Below are positions 35,348-45,286 of a stretch of DNA of 64,000 nucleotides, piece after piece; position 1 is the stretch's first letter; each line of letters starts with the position of its first letter. Source of the stretch: Stenotrophomonas maltophilia (GTDB lineage: Bacteria > Pseudomonadota > Gammaproteobacteria > Xanthomonadales > Xanthomonadaceae); contig NZ_RXLZ01000002.1 in assembly GCF_003970865.1 (NCBI RefSeq), positions 1 to 64,000 on the forward strand. Reading direction: 5' to 3'. The notes below the pieces were generated by a model that saw only the letters and a list, made by a program, of their open reading frames with translations, ran no database searches and was not told the DNA's origin. Position numbers and translations under genes: made by a program.

Positions 35348-35563
35348 TCAATCGTGAATGGTGACAGCGCGTCCCTGCTCCAATAGGTTCTCCAGCAACG
35401 CCAAGGCCCGGTCGATGGTCAAACCGGTGCCGGGGTCTGTGTCGCCCTCCTGGAGCTGCACGCGAATGCCCTCGGGGGTTCGTTGCACGGTGAAACGGGG
35501 GGACGCCGCCAGGGCGTCCTGGCGGTCCATGCTGTCGTCCACAAAGGCATTGGAAGCGGTCAT
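35348..35563 (-). CDS. Uncharacterised 71-residue protein
   Basis: A soluble acidic protein with FTVQRTPEGIRVQLQEGD and DRALALLENLLEQGRAVTIHD. It follows in the direction of, and may be cotranscribed with, the neighbouring island genes. No family recognised. Confidence 0.45.
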   Translation of the reverse strand: MTASNAFVDDSMDRQDALAASPRFTVQRTPEGIRVQLQEGDTDPGTGLTIDRALALLENLLEQGRAVTIHD

Positions 35564-35605
35564 AGTTTCAGCATGCGACAGGATGGGGATTTGGCAAGCT
35601 CCAGC

Positions 35606-36007
35606 CTACTTCAACCTGGTCACGTCCTCGACATCCAAGTCAAGCAGGGCTGCAAGCTCATCGTCTTTGAGAAGCTTAGAAAAGCTGCGAACCTGAGCCC
35701 TCGCAAGCCCTTCCGATGGGCTCAAAGGATGGGTAAGCAAACTGCGCAACAATCGCCACACAAAGCGACGCGTCAACTTGCGGTGCTCCTGGAGCACGCG
35801 CTCTCGGCGGTCAGGTGGGAAGTTCTGTCCTAGATGGTAGTCGATGAGCAGACTCATTTCCGCCAGTCGACGTGCTTCTTCCTGCTCACTTGTGGGTATA
35901 GCCGGACTCGACGCATTCAGCGCCGAAATCCGGCGTTCATACTCCGCCTGGCTCAATCGCGGCCCGTGATCAGGTTGCTGCCCCCCCCGGCTCGGTCCCA
36001 TCGCCAT
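35606..36007 (-). CDS. Uncharacterised helical protein
   Basis: 133 residues, starting MAMGPSRGGQQPDHGP. Charged helices include RRERVLQEHRKLTRRFVWRL and RSFSKLLKDDELAALL. It overlaps the 3' end of the gene at 35970 by 38 bases in another frame, showing tight translational linkage, and may act with that protein. No recognised domain. Confidence 0.55.
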   Translation of the reverse strand: MAMGPSRGGQQPDHGPRLSQAEYERRISALNASSPAIPTSEQEEARRLAEMSLLIDYHLGQNFPPDRRERVLQEHRKLTRRFVWRLLRSLLTHPLSPSEGLARAQVRSFSKLLKDDELAALLDLDVEDVTRLK

Positions 36008-36872
36008 ACGCTTCGAAAGTGCCCTCAGGATCAGAAAGGACGATGCGCTCGTCGGGGGACAGGTTCAGCAGAGTGAAATAGGCCTGCCCATCCAAAGCTT
36101 GCGCCACCTCATCCTGAAACTCCAGGGTCATTTCGTCAAACTTACGAACAAATGCAAGACCATCCCTCGTTTCCGCAAACGTCTGTTCGGCACGAATGCG
36201 ACGGCTCTCAAAGTTCTCGCGCGCCACCATGATGCGGTGGTATTCGGCAGAGCTAACCCGATCCTGCTGGTATCCGAACTTATGATTCAGGAATAGTCGG
36301 AAGTGCTGCATCTGGTTCTCAAAGAGCGCAGTGGTGTCCTGCAGCGCCTCAGCATTGACACGCTGATAAAGCTCGCGAACCTCTGACATATAGCGAACGT
36401 CTTCGTAATCGCGCCGACCGGGATTGAAGCTCACGCCCACATCGTCTCCGGTGTGCAGAACCGTGTCTCCAATGCATGCGGGCAAGTCTCCCGTCACCCC
36501 AGGGAAGTCCACGAACGGCGCCCTACAGCGGCCAAGAAATCCTGTTTCCCTGCCTAGAACTCCGAACAGCGAAACAGACAACGAATATCCACGCGCTCCG
36601 TCCACCGTGATGTTCGACTGGCTCAAGATTCGGTTGGCCGCCTGGTGGCAGACACCATTGATTAGGTAACACGTGATTCCAGCCGTTTCATTGGGCGTCG
36701 CTACCGAATCCGCTCGCAGCGTGCTCCCTGTGACAGATCGAAGAAATTTTCCTCCGGTCTTGCCGCCCCAACATTTCCATCCTCTCGCCCCTGTCCCACA
36801 CTCGACGTAAGTGTGATCCGCAGCCTTGAGAAACAGCTTGGTCGGATAGTGCCTGACAACCAACGTGCCCAT
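35970..36872 (-). CDS. Uncharacterised protein with a GVCHQAANR motif
   Basis: A 300-residue protein with AAAGGAG upstream of its ATG. The N-terminal third has spaced cysteines (VECGTG, WKCWGGKTGG, GITCYLINGVCHQAANRIL), where C-H-Q could be an active site or a metal site. The C-terminal two thirds are helical and charged (RRIRAEQTFAETRDGL) with an acidic end (LLNLSPDERIVLSDPEG). No signal peptide is obvious. I do not recognise a named family. The two-part layout resembles effector or toxin proteins, but that is a guess. Confidence 0.55.
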   Translation of the reverse strand: MGTLVVRHYPTKLFLKAADHTYVECGTGARGWKCWGGKTGGKFLRSVTGSTLRADSVATPNETAGITCYLINGVCHQAANRILSQSNITVDGARGYSLSVSLFGVLGRETGFLGRCRAPFVDFPGVTGDLPACIGDTVLHTGDDVGVSFNPGRRDYEDVRYMSEVRELYQRVNAEALQDTTALFENQMQHFRLFLNHKFGYQQDRVSSAEYHRIMVARENFESRRIRAEQTFAETRDGLAFVRKFDEMTLEFQDEVAQALDGQAYFTLLNLSPDERIVLSDPEGTFEAYGDGTEPGGAAT

Positions 36873-37022
36873 ATCAACAACTCCTTTGTTCTAGACAATA
36901 GGTCATGAGGCTCCAAGCGAAGCGCCGACTTAGTGTAACTGGACCCCCGAGGCGGATTTAACTCCTTTATCCAAGCCAAGTCCACTTACAAGATCAAGGG
37001 TGCATATAAACGCAGAAGCTGC

Positions 37023-37313
37023 TCACAAAGGCACCTCCAAATCCGCTATATCTCGCAGCGGCTTGATCCCAGCAATTCGAATCTCGGCCACACGAGGCTT
37101 CTTGCCCCCATGGGAGATTTGGTAGATGCCGGCCCCTGGGAACTTCTCGCGAACGCGCTTCCAGAAGTCCTCCGCGTTGACTGGCTTCTTGCCCAGTTCC
37201 TCCAACACGTATTGCCGGTAGTCGGCGTAAATGGCCGTCTTGTCGGTGCAAACACCGCTGTCGTAGGAAGCGTCGCGGTCCGCCATGTAGGCCATGGTCG
37301 TGTCCGATTCCAT
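37023..37313 (-). CDS. Small island protein resembling a primase C-terminal helical domain
   Basis: About 96 residues starting MESDTTMAYMADRD, its ATG overlapping the upstream stop (TAATG). The core CTDKTAIYADYRQYVLEELG followed by KKPVNAEDFWKRVREKFPGA looks like the C-terminal winged helix of phage/plasmid primases. It may be a stand-alone DNA-binding protein or a fragment. The coupling to the preceding gene argues for a real gene. Confidence 0.5.
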   Translation of the reverse strand: MESDTTMAYMADRDASYDSGVCTDKTAIYADYRQYVLEELGKKPVNAEDFWKRVREKFPGAGIYQISHGGKKPRVAEIRIAGIKPLRDIADLEVPL

Positions 37314-37666
37314 TACCACCAAGAGTTGTAGAACACGTCCCAACCGTCGTTGATCAATGCGCGGGCCTGCGCAATGAAGTCCAGATCTTCTTCAGCTCGA
37401 TCGGGATCCGATTCACCGAAGAAGAAGCCCACCGTGTGGGGCAGCCGCTCATCGAGGACAGCCTGCTCCAATGCGTCGAGGTCTGCCGCTCCGAGAAACA
37501 CGCGAACCATGTTGAACTCAAACGGGTCAGAGCACCCCGTCCGGGCACTGTGCAGCCCGAACATCCAGCCGTGGAGGTTGGGATGGCATCGCCACTGAAA
37601 GAACACCTGTCCCTCGCACGACGTCTCCTCCTTGTGGATCTTTCCCCCATACATATCAAGGCCCAT
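37313..37666 (-). CDS. Conserved phage-type protein of unknown function
   Basis: 117 residues starting MGLDMYGGKIH, with GGAG upstream. It has HPNLHGWMFGLH, LPHTVGFFFGESDP and a C-terminal WDVFYNSWW, a pattern I associate with small phage/plasmid proteins that begin MGLDMY. Aromatic-rich and acidic, cytosolic. The role is unknown. It is translationally coupled to the next gene. Confidence 0.6.
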   Translation of the reverse strand: MGLDMYGGKIHKEETSCEGQVFFQWRCHPNLHGWMFGLHSARTGCSDPFEFNMVRVFLGAADLDALEQAVLDERLPHTVGFFFGESDPDRAEEDLDFIAQARALINDGWDVFYNSWW

Positions 37667-37771
37667 CTTGTTGCTCCATCGCTCCGACCACCGGGGCGTT
37701 GGAGTAATCATCCGAAGTGAGGGCTGCCATAGATACGGATATTGGAGGCCTCCAATTCCATTCAGTTGCCG

Positions 37772-38503
37772 TTAGACGCGCCTAGCGCCCTGATGGGGCG
37801 TCTTTCGAGGCGCTGGCTGCAGGTGCTCGTCCAATACTTGCCTATTAACCTGAGCGCGGGTGGCTTCCAACCGTTGCGCCAAATCGCGGAAGTAAGCCGC
37901 CTGTGCTTTTGCCATCTTGAAGAACGTGTCTGCCCAGGCGCGTTTGACGTCAGGCCTCAGCCAAGGCATGGCAAAGGCATCTGCAAACGTCCTGAAGATG
38001 ACTTTACAGTCGTTCGCACGTCCAAGCTCCTGTATCTGTTGAAGGAGCGCATCGGAGATGTCTTTGCCGGACAGAGGCTCCACAATCACTCGCTGCGTCC
38101 CGGACGACTTGACCAGCAAGAAGGGCAACTTAGCTGTGAGCAAGGTATCGGGACTGGTTCCGCGTTCCGTCAGCGGCTTCCAGTAGCCCTCCCCCCTTAG
38201 CCAGTCGGCCCAGTCCATTAACCTGGATAGGGTAGTGGCCCTCTTGCGAGTCCCTTTGACCTCGAACAGATGATCCTTGGGAGGGTGCTGTTGGAGCAGT
38301 GTCTCCAACTGGCCAGTGCTGATGGCGAGAACACCGGCGGCTTCGTTGAAAGTCAGTTCAAGATCCAAGATGGGACGCCTCAGCCCTTGGCGACGCTGTT
38401 CTTTGACGGCCCTCTCCATACCTCCCACCGTCTGCGTCCCCGTGAGCTTTCCAAGAAACCGCTCGACCGCACGGCGGTAGGCGTCCGCAGCACTGAGGGC
38501 CAT
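37772..38503 (-). CDS. Uncharacterised protein coupled to the integrase
   Basis: 243 residues; its ATG overlaps the integrase stop by one base. A mid-region LTFNEAAGVLAISTGQLETL looks like a helix-turn-helix of the excisionase type. The remainder is charged and helical, with a Pro/Arg-rich tail. It could be a directionality factor or accessory protein for the integrase. Confidence 0.55.
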   Translation of the reverse strand: MALSAADAYRRAVERFLGKLTGTQTVGGMERAVKEQRRQGLRRPILDLELTFNEAAGVLAISTGQLETLLQQHPPKDHLFEVKGTRKRATTLSRLMDWADWLRGEGYWKPLTERGTSPDTLLTAKLPFLLVKSSGTQRVIVEPLSGKDISDALLQQIQELGRANDCKVIFRTFADAFAMPWLRPDVKRAWADTFFKMAKAQAAYFRDLAQRLEATRAQVNRQVLDEHLQPAPRKTPHQGARRV

Positions 38504-40026
38504 CAGTTCCGCTCCCTCCCCTTACCACCGACCTTCGTAGAGCGTGCGGAGGTATTGCTGCTGCGCCGCCCGATCTTGCGTGCCGGCAGGGTCCGCAGCG
38601 CCTCCAGGTCGATCCCGTAATCAAGCACACCCAGAGCTGGGGTTCCCCCGGCACCATTGAGCTTCTCACTCACCGTAAAAGGCCTGCTGTAAGTCGCGTG
38701 GTGTTCGTCGTCCAATTCGTGGCCGACGATTTGGGCTCGCATCTCAGAAGCAACACCGCTGCCCTGCATCTCCTGAATCACGGTCTTTCGGAGACTATGG
38801 AAACCGCGCTTTGCTTTCGGCCACCCACCACTGTGCTTTTGGAGGTAGTAGCTGAACGCCTTCGATATCCAGTTCCCCGCACCATTCTTCGCCTTACTGT
38901 CAGCCTGCGGAAACAATCGCCAGTCCCCGCTCTCCCTTCGTTCGGCGACGTAGTCCAAGAAACCGAGCTTGATCAGGTCGGGATGCAACGGGACGACCCG
39001 ATTGGAAACATCGGTCTTCAACCTCTGATCCTCCCCCTCATCGGTAAACCGGATGCACGGGATTCCCTCTTCTTCCTTGACGTCGAGGGTGAACAGCTGC
39101 CCAATCTCGCCCGCCCGGGCGCCCGTATAGAGGCCCAACAATGCCGCCCAGCGCGCTCCCGTCGAAAGCTGCTTGAAGCTATCGGGCGCGAAGAGCTGAT
39201 GGATCTGGTCCAAGGTAAAGGCCTGGAAGCCAAATTTTCGGCGCTTGCGCTTCTCCGCCATCGAAACGCTGACATGACCTGCGGCGACATTGTCTCCCTT
39301 GAGCACATAGCCTGAAGCCATCGCCCAAGTGAAAAATCCTCTCTTTCCTGCGAGGTAGCTCTGGCGATTGTTGAGCGTAGAGCGCGTTAACCCGCGCTTG
39401 GCCAAATGGTCGTAGAAGCGGGCCATCTCAGGCCGCGTGATGGTGTGCAGCTCGCGCTCGGCGCCCAAGAACTCGATCAGCTCTGTCACGGGAAGCAGTT
39501 TGATGCCGACCGTTTTGACCTCGATGTCCTCGGCGGCGACTTTGTCCTGCCAGATTCGCTTCGCATCGACCAGGCTGATGGTCTCAGCTGGCAGGGGCTG
39601 CGCCGCCGCTGATTCCAACGGGTTTGGCCCAGCCGCCGCCGGAACTGCACCCGTATCACCGAAGTGGAACTTGCCGATTTCTTCCAGCGCCTCCATTGCT
39701 CGAGCATGGTCGGCCGCATCCGTGGTCCGAAGACGGAAGCCCGGCAAGTCAATTTCATAACGCCGGGAGCCGTTCTCCGCGACGCTGCGCAGAACATCCT
39801 CAACCGTGAGTCCCTTCTTGGTCATGCACCCATCCCTGATGGCATCGAATGCTTGAGCATAACGCTGCGCGATGGCCAAGGCAGCCACTCTTGCGCTATG
39901 CAGGTGGGTGCCCAGGGGATGCTTGACGAAAGGTTTGCCGACGATGCCGCGCATGTCCGTCGGAACGCGCATGCGAAACTGGTAACGACCAGTGGAAGAG
40001 CGAGTCAGATAGCTTGGTAATCGCAT
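38503..40026 (-). CDS. int: Tyrosine-type site-specific integrase of the island
   Basis: A 507-residue phage-like recombinase. The N-terminal arm-binding part (LPSYLTRSSTGRYQFRMRVP) is of the DUF6538 type and the core-binding domain lies at about residues 150-255. Catalytic residues are R304 (TGARAGEIGQL), H410 and R413 (GFHSLRKT), H436 (IVGHELDD) and nucleophile Y446 (HATYSRPF). It is intact. It lies 83 bases from the 3' end of tRNA-Ser and reads away from it, the standard layout for an island that uses the tRNA end as its attachment site. Confidence 0.93.
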   Translation of the reverse strand: MRLPSYLTRSSTGRYQFRMRVPTDMRGIVGKPFVKHPLGTHLHSARVAALAIAQRYAQAFDAIRDGCMTKKGLTVEDVLRSVAENGSRRYEIDLPGFRLRTTDAADHARAMEALEEIGKFHFGDTGAVPAAAGPNPLESAAAQPLPAETISLVDAKRIWQDKVAAEDIEVKTVGIKLLPVTELIEFLGAERELHTITRPEMARFYDHLAKRGLTRSTLNNRQSYLAGKRGFFTWAMASGYVLKGDNVAAGHVSVSMAEKRKRRKFGFQAFTLDQIHQLFAPDSFKQLSTGARWAALLGLYTGARAGEIGQLFTLDVKEEEGIPCIRFTDEGEDQRLKTDVSNRVVPLHPDLIKLGFLDYVAERRESGDWRLFPQADSKAKNGAGNWISKAFSYYLQKHSGGWPKAKRGFHSLRKTVIQEMQGSGVASEMRAQIVGHELDDEHHATYSRPFTVSEKLNGAGGTPALGVLDYGIDLEALRTLPARKIGRRSSNTSARSTKVGGKGRERN

Positions 40027-40109
40027 CGGAGTTGTGCCCCGATTGGTGCCCCAAGCCGCCCTTCAAGCGCCTGAAAAATGTTGTTTCAAAACAAACACTT
40101 ACTCAGGAT

Positions 40110-40199
40110 TGGCGGAGAGAGTGGGATTCGAACCCACGGAAGGTTTAACCCTTCGCCGGTTTTCAAGACCGGTGCCTTAAACCGCTCGGCCATCTCTCC
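40110..40199 (-). tRNA. serT: tRNA-Ser (UGA anticodon), attachment site of the island
   Basis: 90 bases on the minus strand starting GGAGAGATGGCCGAGCGG, with anticodon loop CTTGAAA (anticodon TGA), a long variable arm as in type II tRNAs (GCGAAGGGTTAAACCCTTCC), T arm GGTTCGAATCC and an encoded CCA end at 40110-40112. It is complete and should be functional. The integrase lies beyond its 3' end. Confidence 0.95.
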
Positions 40200-40323
40200 A
40201 ATCGGGTCCCGGTCGCCCGGGCAGCGGCGTATTCTCGCACGTGAAGCGCATTTGCCCAAGACCACCCTTGCCCCCGCCCTTCGCATCCGGCACGGTGGGG
40301 CCTTCACTGCAATCGGAGCCGCC

Positions 40324-41394
40324 ATGGCCCACCTCGATCTGGCCAACCTGCGCACCACCCTGCTGGACGACACCCAGCTGGCCGCAATGGCCCTGCACCG
40401 TACGTTCGCCGGGCACCTGCCGGTCAGCAGTGGGCATCTGGTGGTCTGCGATCCACTGGTCCAGGCCGAGGCGCCTGCGCTGGCCGACTACACCGCCCCG
40501 CTGGGCCGGCATCCGGTCGAGATCATCGTGCACAGCGGCCGCCCGGCGCTGGCCGTGGTCTGGTTCAAGCCCCGCGAAGCCCTCACTGCGTCTGCCCTGC
40601 ACTGGCAGATGGCGCGCTGGACCACGCAGGACCTGACCGGACTGGATGAGGACAGCTTTATCGGCTACCCGGTCGACGCCGGCATCGGCTGCTTCATGGA
40701 TACCGACACCCAGCAGGCACTGCTGGCCCTGATCGAACAGGCCGATGGCGACGAAGGCAGCGAGTGGTCTGATGCACTGATCGACCATGACGGCCTGGAT
40801 GAGGGCGCCGAATACCGCCCCTGGGGCGAGGACTCACCGCATGGCCTGGTCGTATTCACCAGCGGCTGGGGCGACGGCGTCTATCCGAGCTACTGGGCGC
40901 TGGATACCTCCGGCATTCCGGTCGCTCTGGTCACCGATTTCCTGTGCATCCAGGGCGGTGATGGGCGCGACGAGCGCGAGATCGCCGACCAGGCCTATCG
41001 CGACAGTCTTCCGCCCGAAGAAGCCGAAGCACTGGCACGACTGGTAGCGGCGGTGGAACGCGATGATGCGAACGCACTGCGCGACCTGCTGAAGGATGCG
41101 CCACAGCGCGCCAACCAGATCGAACCCGGCTGCGGCGGCACGGCACTGTTCGAGGCGATCCGCCTGGACCGTCCGCAAGCATTGCGGGTGCTGTTGCAGG
41201 GAGGTGCATTGCCGGCGATGCCCGAGCGCCTACACATGAGCAAGGTCACCAGCTATCTGGACTACGCGCGTTTCCTGAAGAAGCCGCGCAGCGCGGAACT
41301 GATGGCGGTTCTCGAAGCACCGATCATTGCCGAGCCCACCGTTGCCACACAACCGCGGCGCAGCTTCTGGGACCGGCTGTTGGGCCGGAAGTGA
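40324..41394 (+). CDS. DUF4241 domain protein
   Basis: 356 residues from the ATG at 40324; the frame is open further upstream only through the antisense of the tRNA, which cannot be coding. It has GYPVDAGIGCFMD and the later WGDGVYPSYWALD of DUF4241, plus an ankyrin-like segment near residues 260-300 (CGGTALFEAIRLDRPQALRV). Cytosolic. DUF4241 proteins are found in toxin/immunity neighbourhoods but their role is unknown. First core gene right of the island. Confidence 0.75.
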   Translation: MAHLDLANLRTTLLDDTQLAAMALHRTFAGHLPVSSGHLVVCDPLVQAEAPALADYTAPLGRHPVEIIVHSGRPALAVVWFKPREALTASALHWQMARWTTQDLTGLDEDSFIGYPVDAGIGCFMDTDTQQALLALIEQADGDEGSEWSDALIDHDGLDEGAEYRPWGEDSPHGLVVFTSGWGDGVYPSYWALDTSGIPVALVTDFLCIQGGDGRDEREIADQAYRDSLPPEEAEALARLVAAVERDDANALRDLLKDAPQRANQIEPGCGGTALFEAIRLDRPQALRVLLQGGALPAMPERLHMSKVTSYLDYARFLKKPRSAELMAVLEAPIIAEPTVATQPRRSFWDRLLGRK

Positions 41395-41414
41395 TCGGCG
41401 CCCGGAAACAGCAA

Positions 41415-41437
41415 CGCCGGGCATGGCCCGGCGCTAC
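41415..41437 (-). repeat. SMAG/REP palindrome
   Basis: Minus strand GTAGCGCCGGGCCATGCCCG..., a hairpin beginning with GTAG, just after the DUF4241 gene. GTAG-ended palindromes are the SMAG repeats of Stenotrophomonas. Confidence 0.75.
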
Positions 41438-41475
41438 CGTTTCATGGATCAGCATTGTCGTTGAGGCGGCTGGCC

Positions 41476-42468
41476 TCAGCCCGCGTCCACCGCCAGCGCA
41501 CCCAGCGCGCTGGCCTTGATCCGCTCCTTGGCCTTTTCGCAGGCACCACCGCAATCCAGGCGCGAGGCCTCCAGCTGCGGCGGCAGGTGCTCGGCCAGGA
41601 AGTCGATGAACACGCGCACCGCCGGCAGCAGACCGCGGCGCGAGGCGAACACCGCATGGCACACACCCTGCGGCAGCGACCAATCCGGCAGCACCACTTC
41701 CAGTTCGCCATTGCGCACCGCATCGGCGCACACGGTTTCCGGCAGCATGGTGATGCCGAAACCGTCCTTCACCATGCTCTGCAGCAGCGGGAAGTCGAAA
41801 CCGGCCACGCGCGGCTGCAGGTCAACCCGGCGAACCTCACCTTCCGGGCCATGCAGTTCCCAGCGCTGGCGTGCTTCGTCTTCGCTGATGCTGAGGGTGA
41901 CGTGCTGGGTCAGCTCTTCCGGGTCCTTGGGGCGACCGGCGCGGTCCAGGTACTTCGGGCTGGCCACCAGCAGTTCCTGCACCTGGCCGAAGCTGCGCAT
42001 CACCAGGCTGCCATCGTCGTCCAGGCGCGAACGCACGCGCAGGGCCACGTCGTAGCCTTCGTTGATGATGTCCACGCGGCGGTTGCTGATGTTCAGCTGC
42101 AGGCGCACCTTCGGGTACTGCTCAAGGAACTTGGGCAGCAGCTTGGGCAGCTGCATCTGCGCCAGTGACACCGGCACGCTGGCGCGCACGACGCCGCGCG
42201 GTTCCGCGCTGAGGCGGTCCACCACTTCGCGTGCGGCCTGTGCCTCGGCCAGCATTGTCTGCGCGTGGCGGTGCACGCTGGTGCCGACATCGGTGACGGC
42301 GAAACGGCGCGTGGAGCGCTGCAGCAGGCGTACACCGAGGTCGGTTTCCAGCTGGCTGATGCGGCGGCTCAGGCGCGACTTGGGAATACCCAGTGCGCGC
42401 TCGGCGGCGGCGAACCCGCCGTGGTCGACCACCATCGCGAAGTAGTACAGATCATTCAGGTCATGCAT
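41476..42468 (-). CDS. LysR-family transcriptional regulator
   Basis: 330 residues. The N-terminal winged helix-turn-helix is LNDLYYFAMVVDHGGFAAAE...LGIPKSRLSRRISQLE, and the C-terminal effector-binding domain (about residues 90-295) is of the CrgA/DsdC-like branch. The last ~30 residues extend past the usual length. It is divergent from the azoreductase gene, its likely target, with the 120-base gap holding both promoters. The effector is probably a quinone or aromatic electrophile by analogy. Confidence 0.92.
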   Translation of the reverse strand: MHDLNDLYYFAMVVDHGGFAAAERALGIPKSRLSRRISQLETDLGVRLLQRSTRRFAVTDVGTSVHRHAQTMLAEAQAAREVVDRLSAEPRGVVRASVPVSLAQMQLPKLLPKFLEQYPKVRLQLNISNRRVDIINEGYDVALRVRSRLDDDGSLVMRSFGQVQELLVASPKYLDRAGRPKDPEELTQHVTLSISEDEARQRWELHGPEGEVRRVDLQPRVAGFDFPLLQSMVKDGFGITMLPETVCADAVRNGELEVVLPDWSLPQGVCHAVFASRRGLLPAVRVFIDFLAEHLPPQLEASRLDCGGACEKAKERIKASALGALAVDAG

Positions 42469-42590
42469 GCCCGAGTTCCATATCTAGAACAATACGTGGC
42501 ATTCAACCACCTTTATTCCGTCTTTGCAACAACCTATCGTTCTCTCCGTCGGCGGCAAGCCCGCCACCTCTCCCGAACATAGGTACTGCC

Positions 42591-43178
42591 ATGAAGCTTC
42601 TGCACATCGACGCCAGCGTGCTTGGCGACAACTCCGTCTCCCGCCACCTGACCGCCGCCGTGGTGGCCCAGTTCACGCAGCAGATCGACGGCCTGCAGGT
42701 TGATTATCGCGATCTTGATGCCAATCCGGTACCGCATCTGCGCAGCGGATCGCTTGCCAGGACCGACGCGGCCGAAGCTGCCGATGCTGAACAGGTACTC
42801 GAACAGTTCCTGGCGGCCGACATCGTGGTGATCGGCGCGCCGATGTACAACTTCAGCATTCCGTCCACCCTGAAGGCCTGGATCGACCGCGTGGCCGTGG
42901 CCGGGCGCACCTTCAAGTACACCGAGAACGGCCCGATAGGCCTGGCCGGTGGCAAGCGGGTGATCATCGCCAGCAGCCGTGGCGGCATCTACACCGATTC
43001 GCCCGCGGACTTCCAGGAGCCCTTCCTGCGCCAGACGTTTGCCTTCTGGGGCATCAACGACGTCGAGTTCGTACGCGCCGAAGGCATCGCCTACTCGCCG
43101 CAGCACCGCGAAGACGCCATTGCCGGCGCACTGGCTGCGCTGCCGTCGCACGAAGCGGTCGAAGCCGCCGCTGCATAA
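42591..43178 (+). CDS. azoR: FMN-dependent NADH-azoreductase
   Basis: 195 residues with the AzoR flavodoxin-like fold. MKLLHIDASVLGDNSVSRHL, then IGAPMYNFSIPSTLKAWIDR (FMN-binding) and ASSRGGIYTD. It reduces quinones and azo dyes by two electrons using NADH and protects from quinone stress. The ATG at 42591 is chosen because it begins the conserved N-terminus. A strong terminator follows. Confidence 0.93.
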   Translation: MKLLHIDASVLGDNSVSRHLTAAVVAQFTQQIDGLQVDYRDLDANPVPHLRSGSLARTDAAEAADAEQVLEQFLAADIVVIGAPMYNFSIPSTLKAWIDRVAVAGRTFKYTENGPIGLAGGKRVIIASSRGGIYTDSPADFQEPFLRQTFAFWGINDVEFVRAEGIAYSPQHREDAIAGALAALPSHEAVEAAAA

Positions 43179-43264
43179 GCGTTCCAGCGTTCGGCGCCGC
43201 TCTCTCCTCGTCTGGGCGCTGCACGCGGGCCGGGATCCCCTCCCCCATCCCGGCCCACCCTGGC

Positions 43265-43290
43265 GGCCCCGCTTTGCGGGGCCGTTTTTT
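43265..43290 (+). terminator. Rho-independent terminator of azoR
   Basis: GGCCCCGC and GCGGGGCC pair around TTT and are followed directly by GTTTTTT. Confidence 0.9.
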
Positions 43291-43318
43291 CCATGGGGTA
43301 TGGCGTGGCTGCTGCGCC

Positions 43319-43341
43319 ATCCACGCATGGCGTGGATCTAC
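43319..43341. repeat. SMAG/REP palindrome
   Basis: ATCCACGCATGGCGTGGATC followed by TAC: the GTAG-ended hairpin on the other strand, between the azoR terminator and the SH3 gene. Confidence 0.8.
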
Positions 43342-43400
43342 TGTCCGTGCGCGTGGATTCCGTGCCATGCGCGACGCTCACCAGGGCGTTAGGCTGAGTC

Positions 43401-43751
43401 ATGAACTACATCGTGACCGCTGCACACCGCAGCGAATTTCCGCACCCGATCACCCTGCGCCGTGGCCAGGCACTGGTGGTGGGCGAACGCTATGAAGGCC
43501 CCGAGGGCTGGGAAGACTGGTTCCTGTGCGAAGCCGAAGGGCAGCAGCCTGGATTCGTGCCGGCGCCGGTGATCGGCCGCGACGCGCAGGGTGGCGCATT
43601 TGCCACGGAGGATTACTGCGCGCGGGAACTGGATGTGGATCCCGGGCAACTGCTGCGCGGGGAGCGCACGCTCAATGGCTGGGCGTGGTGCGTGCCGGCG
43701 ACGGGCGAACCGGGATGGGTGCCGTTGGAGAAGCTGCGCGCTGTGGAGTGA
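43401..43751 (+). CDS. SH3-like domain protein
   Basis: 116 residues with two SH3-like halves: LRRGQALVVGERYEGPEGWEDWFLC with GFVPAPVI, and LLRGERTLNGWAWCVPATGEPGWVPLEKL. A variant-type bacterial SH3 protein, soluble, with no signal peptide. The role is unknown. SMAG repeats flank it on both sides. Confidence 0.75.
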   Translation: MNYIVTAAHRSEFPHPITLRRGQALVVGERYEGPEGWEDWFLCEAEGQQPGFVPAPVIGRDAQGGAFATEDYCARELDVDPGQLLRGERTLNGWAWCVPATGEPGWVPLEKLRAVE

Positions 43752-43763
43752 TCACGGTGGTTC

Positions 43764-43853
43764 ATCCACGCATGGCGTGGATCTACTGAGGCATCGGTGA
43801 ATTCATGCCGGGCGCGTGCAACATCCTCCAGTAGATCCACGCCATGCGTGGAT
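43764..43853. repeat. Head-to-head pair of SMAG palindromes
   Basis: ATCCACGCATGGCGTGGATC-TAC at 43764-43786 and its inverted copy GTAGATCCACGCCATGCGTG-GAT at 43831-43853, separated by 44 bases. Such dimers fold into a larger cruciform in RNA, between the SH3 gene and the convergent serS end. Confidence 0.8.
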
Positions 43854-43892
43854 TCGGTGCCATGCAAGCATGGCACCCGCCCGATCAGGGAA

Positions 43893-45215
<1,323 letters not shown>

Positions 45216-45286
45216 TTATACGGATTTCTGCCGCCCCGTTCATTCCCGCCGTGGCAGAATCGAGCCATTCCGTACTGGTCCGGTCC

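Noticed and set aside
40078..40323. N-terminal extension of the DUF4241 protein through the tRNA gene
   Set aside because: The extension reads the antisense of tRNA-Ser and yields Arg/Ser-rich sequence. The ATG at 40324 begins the conserved domain.
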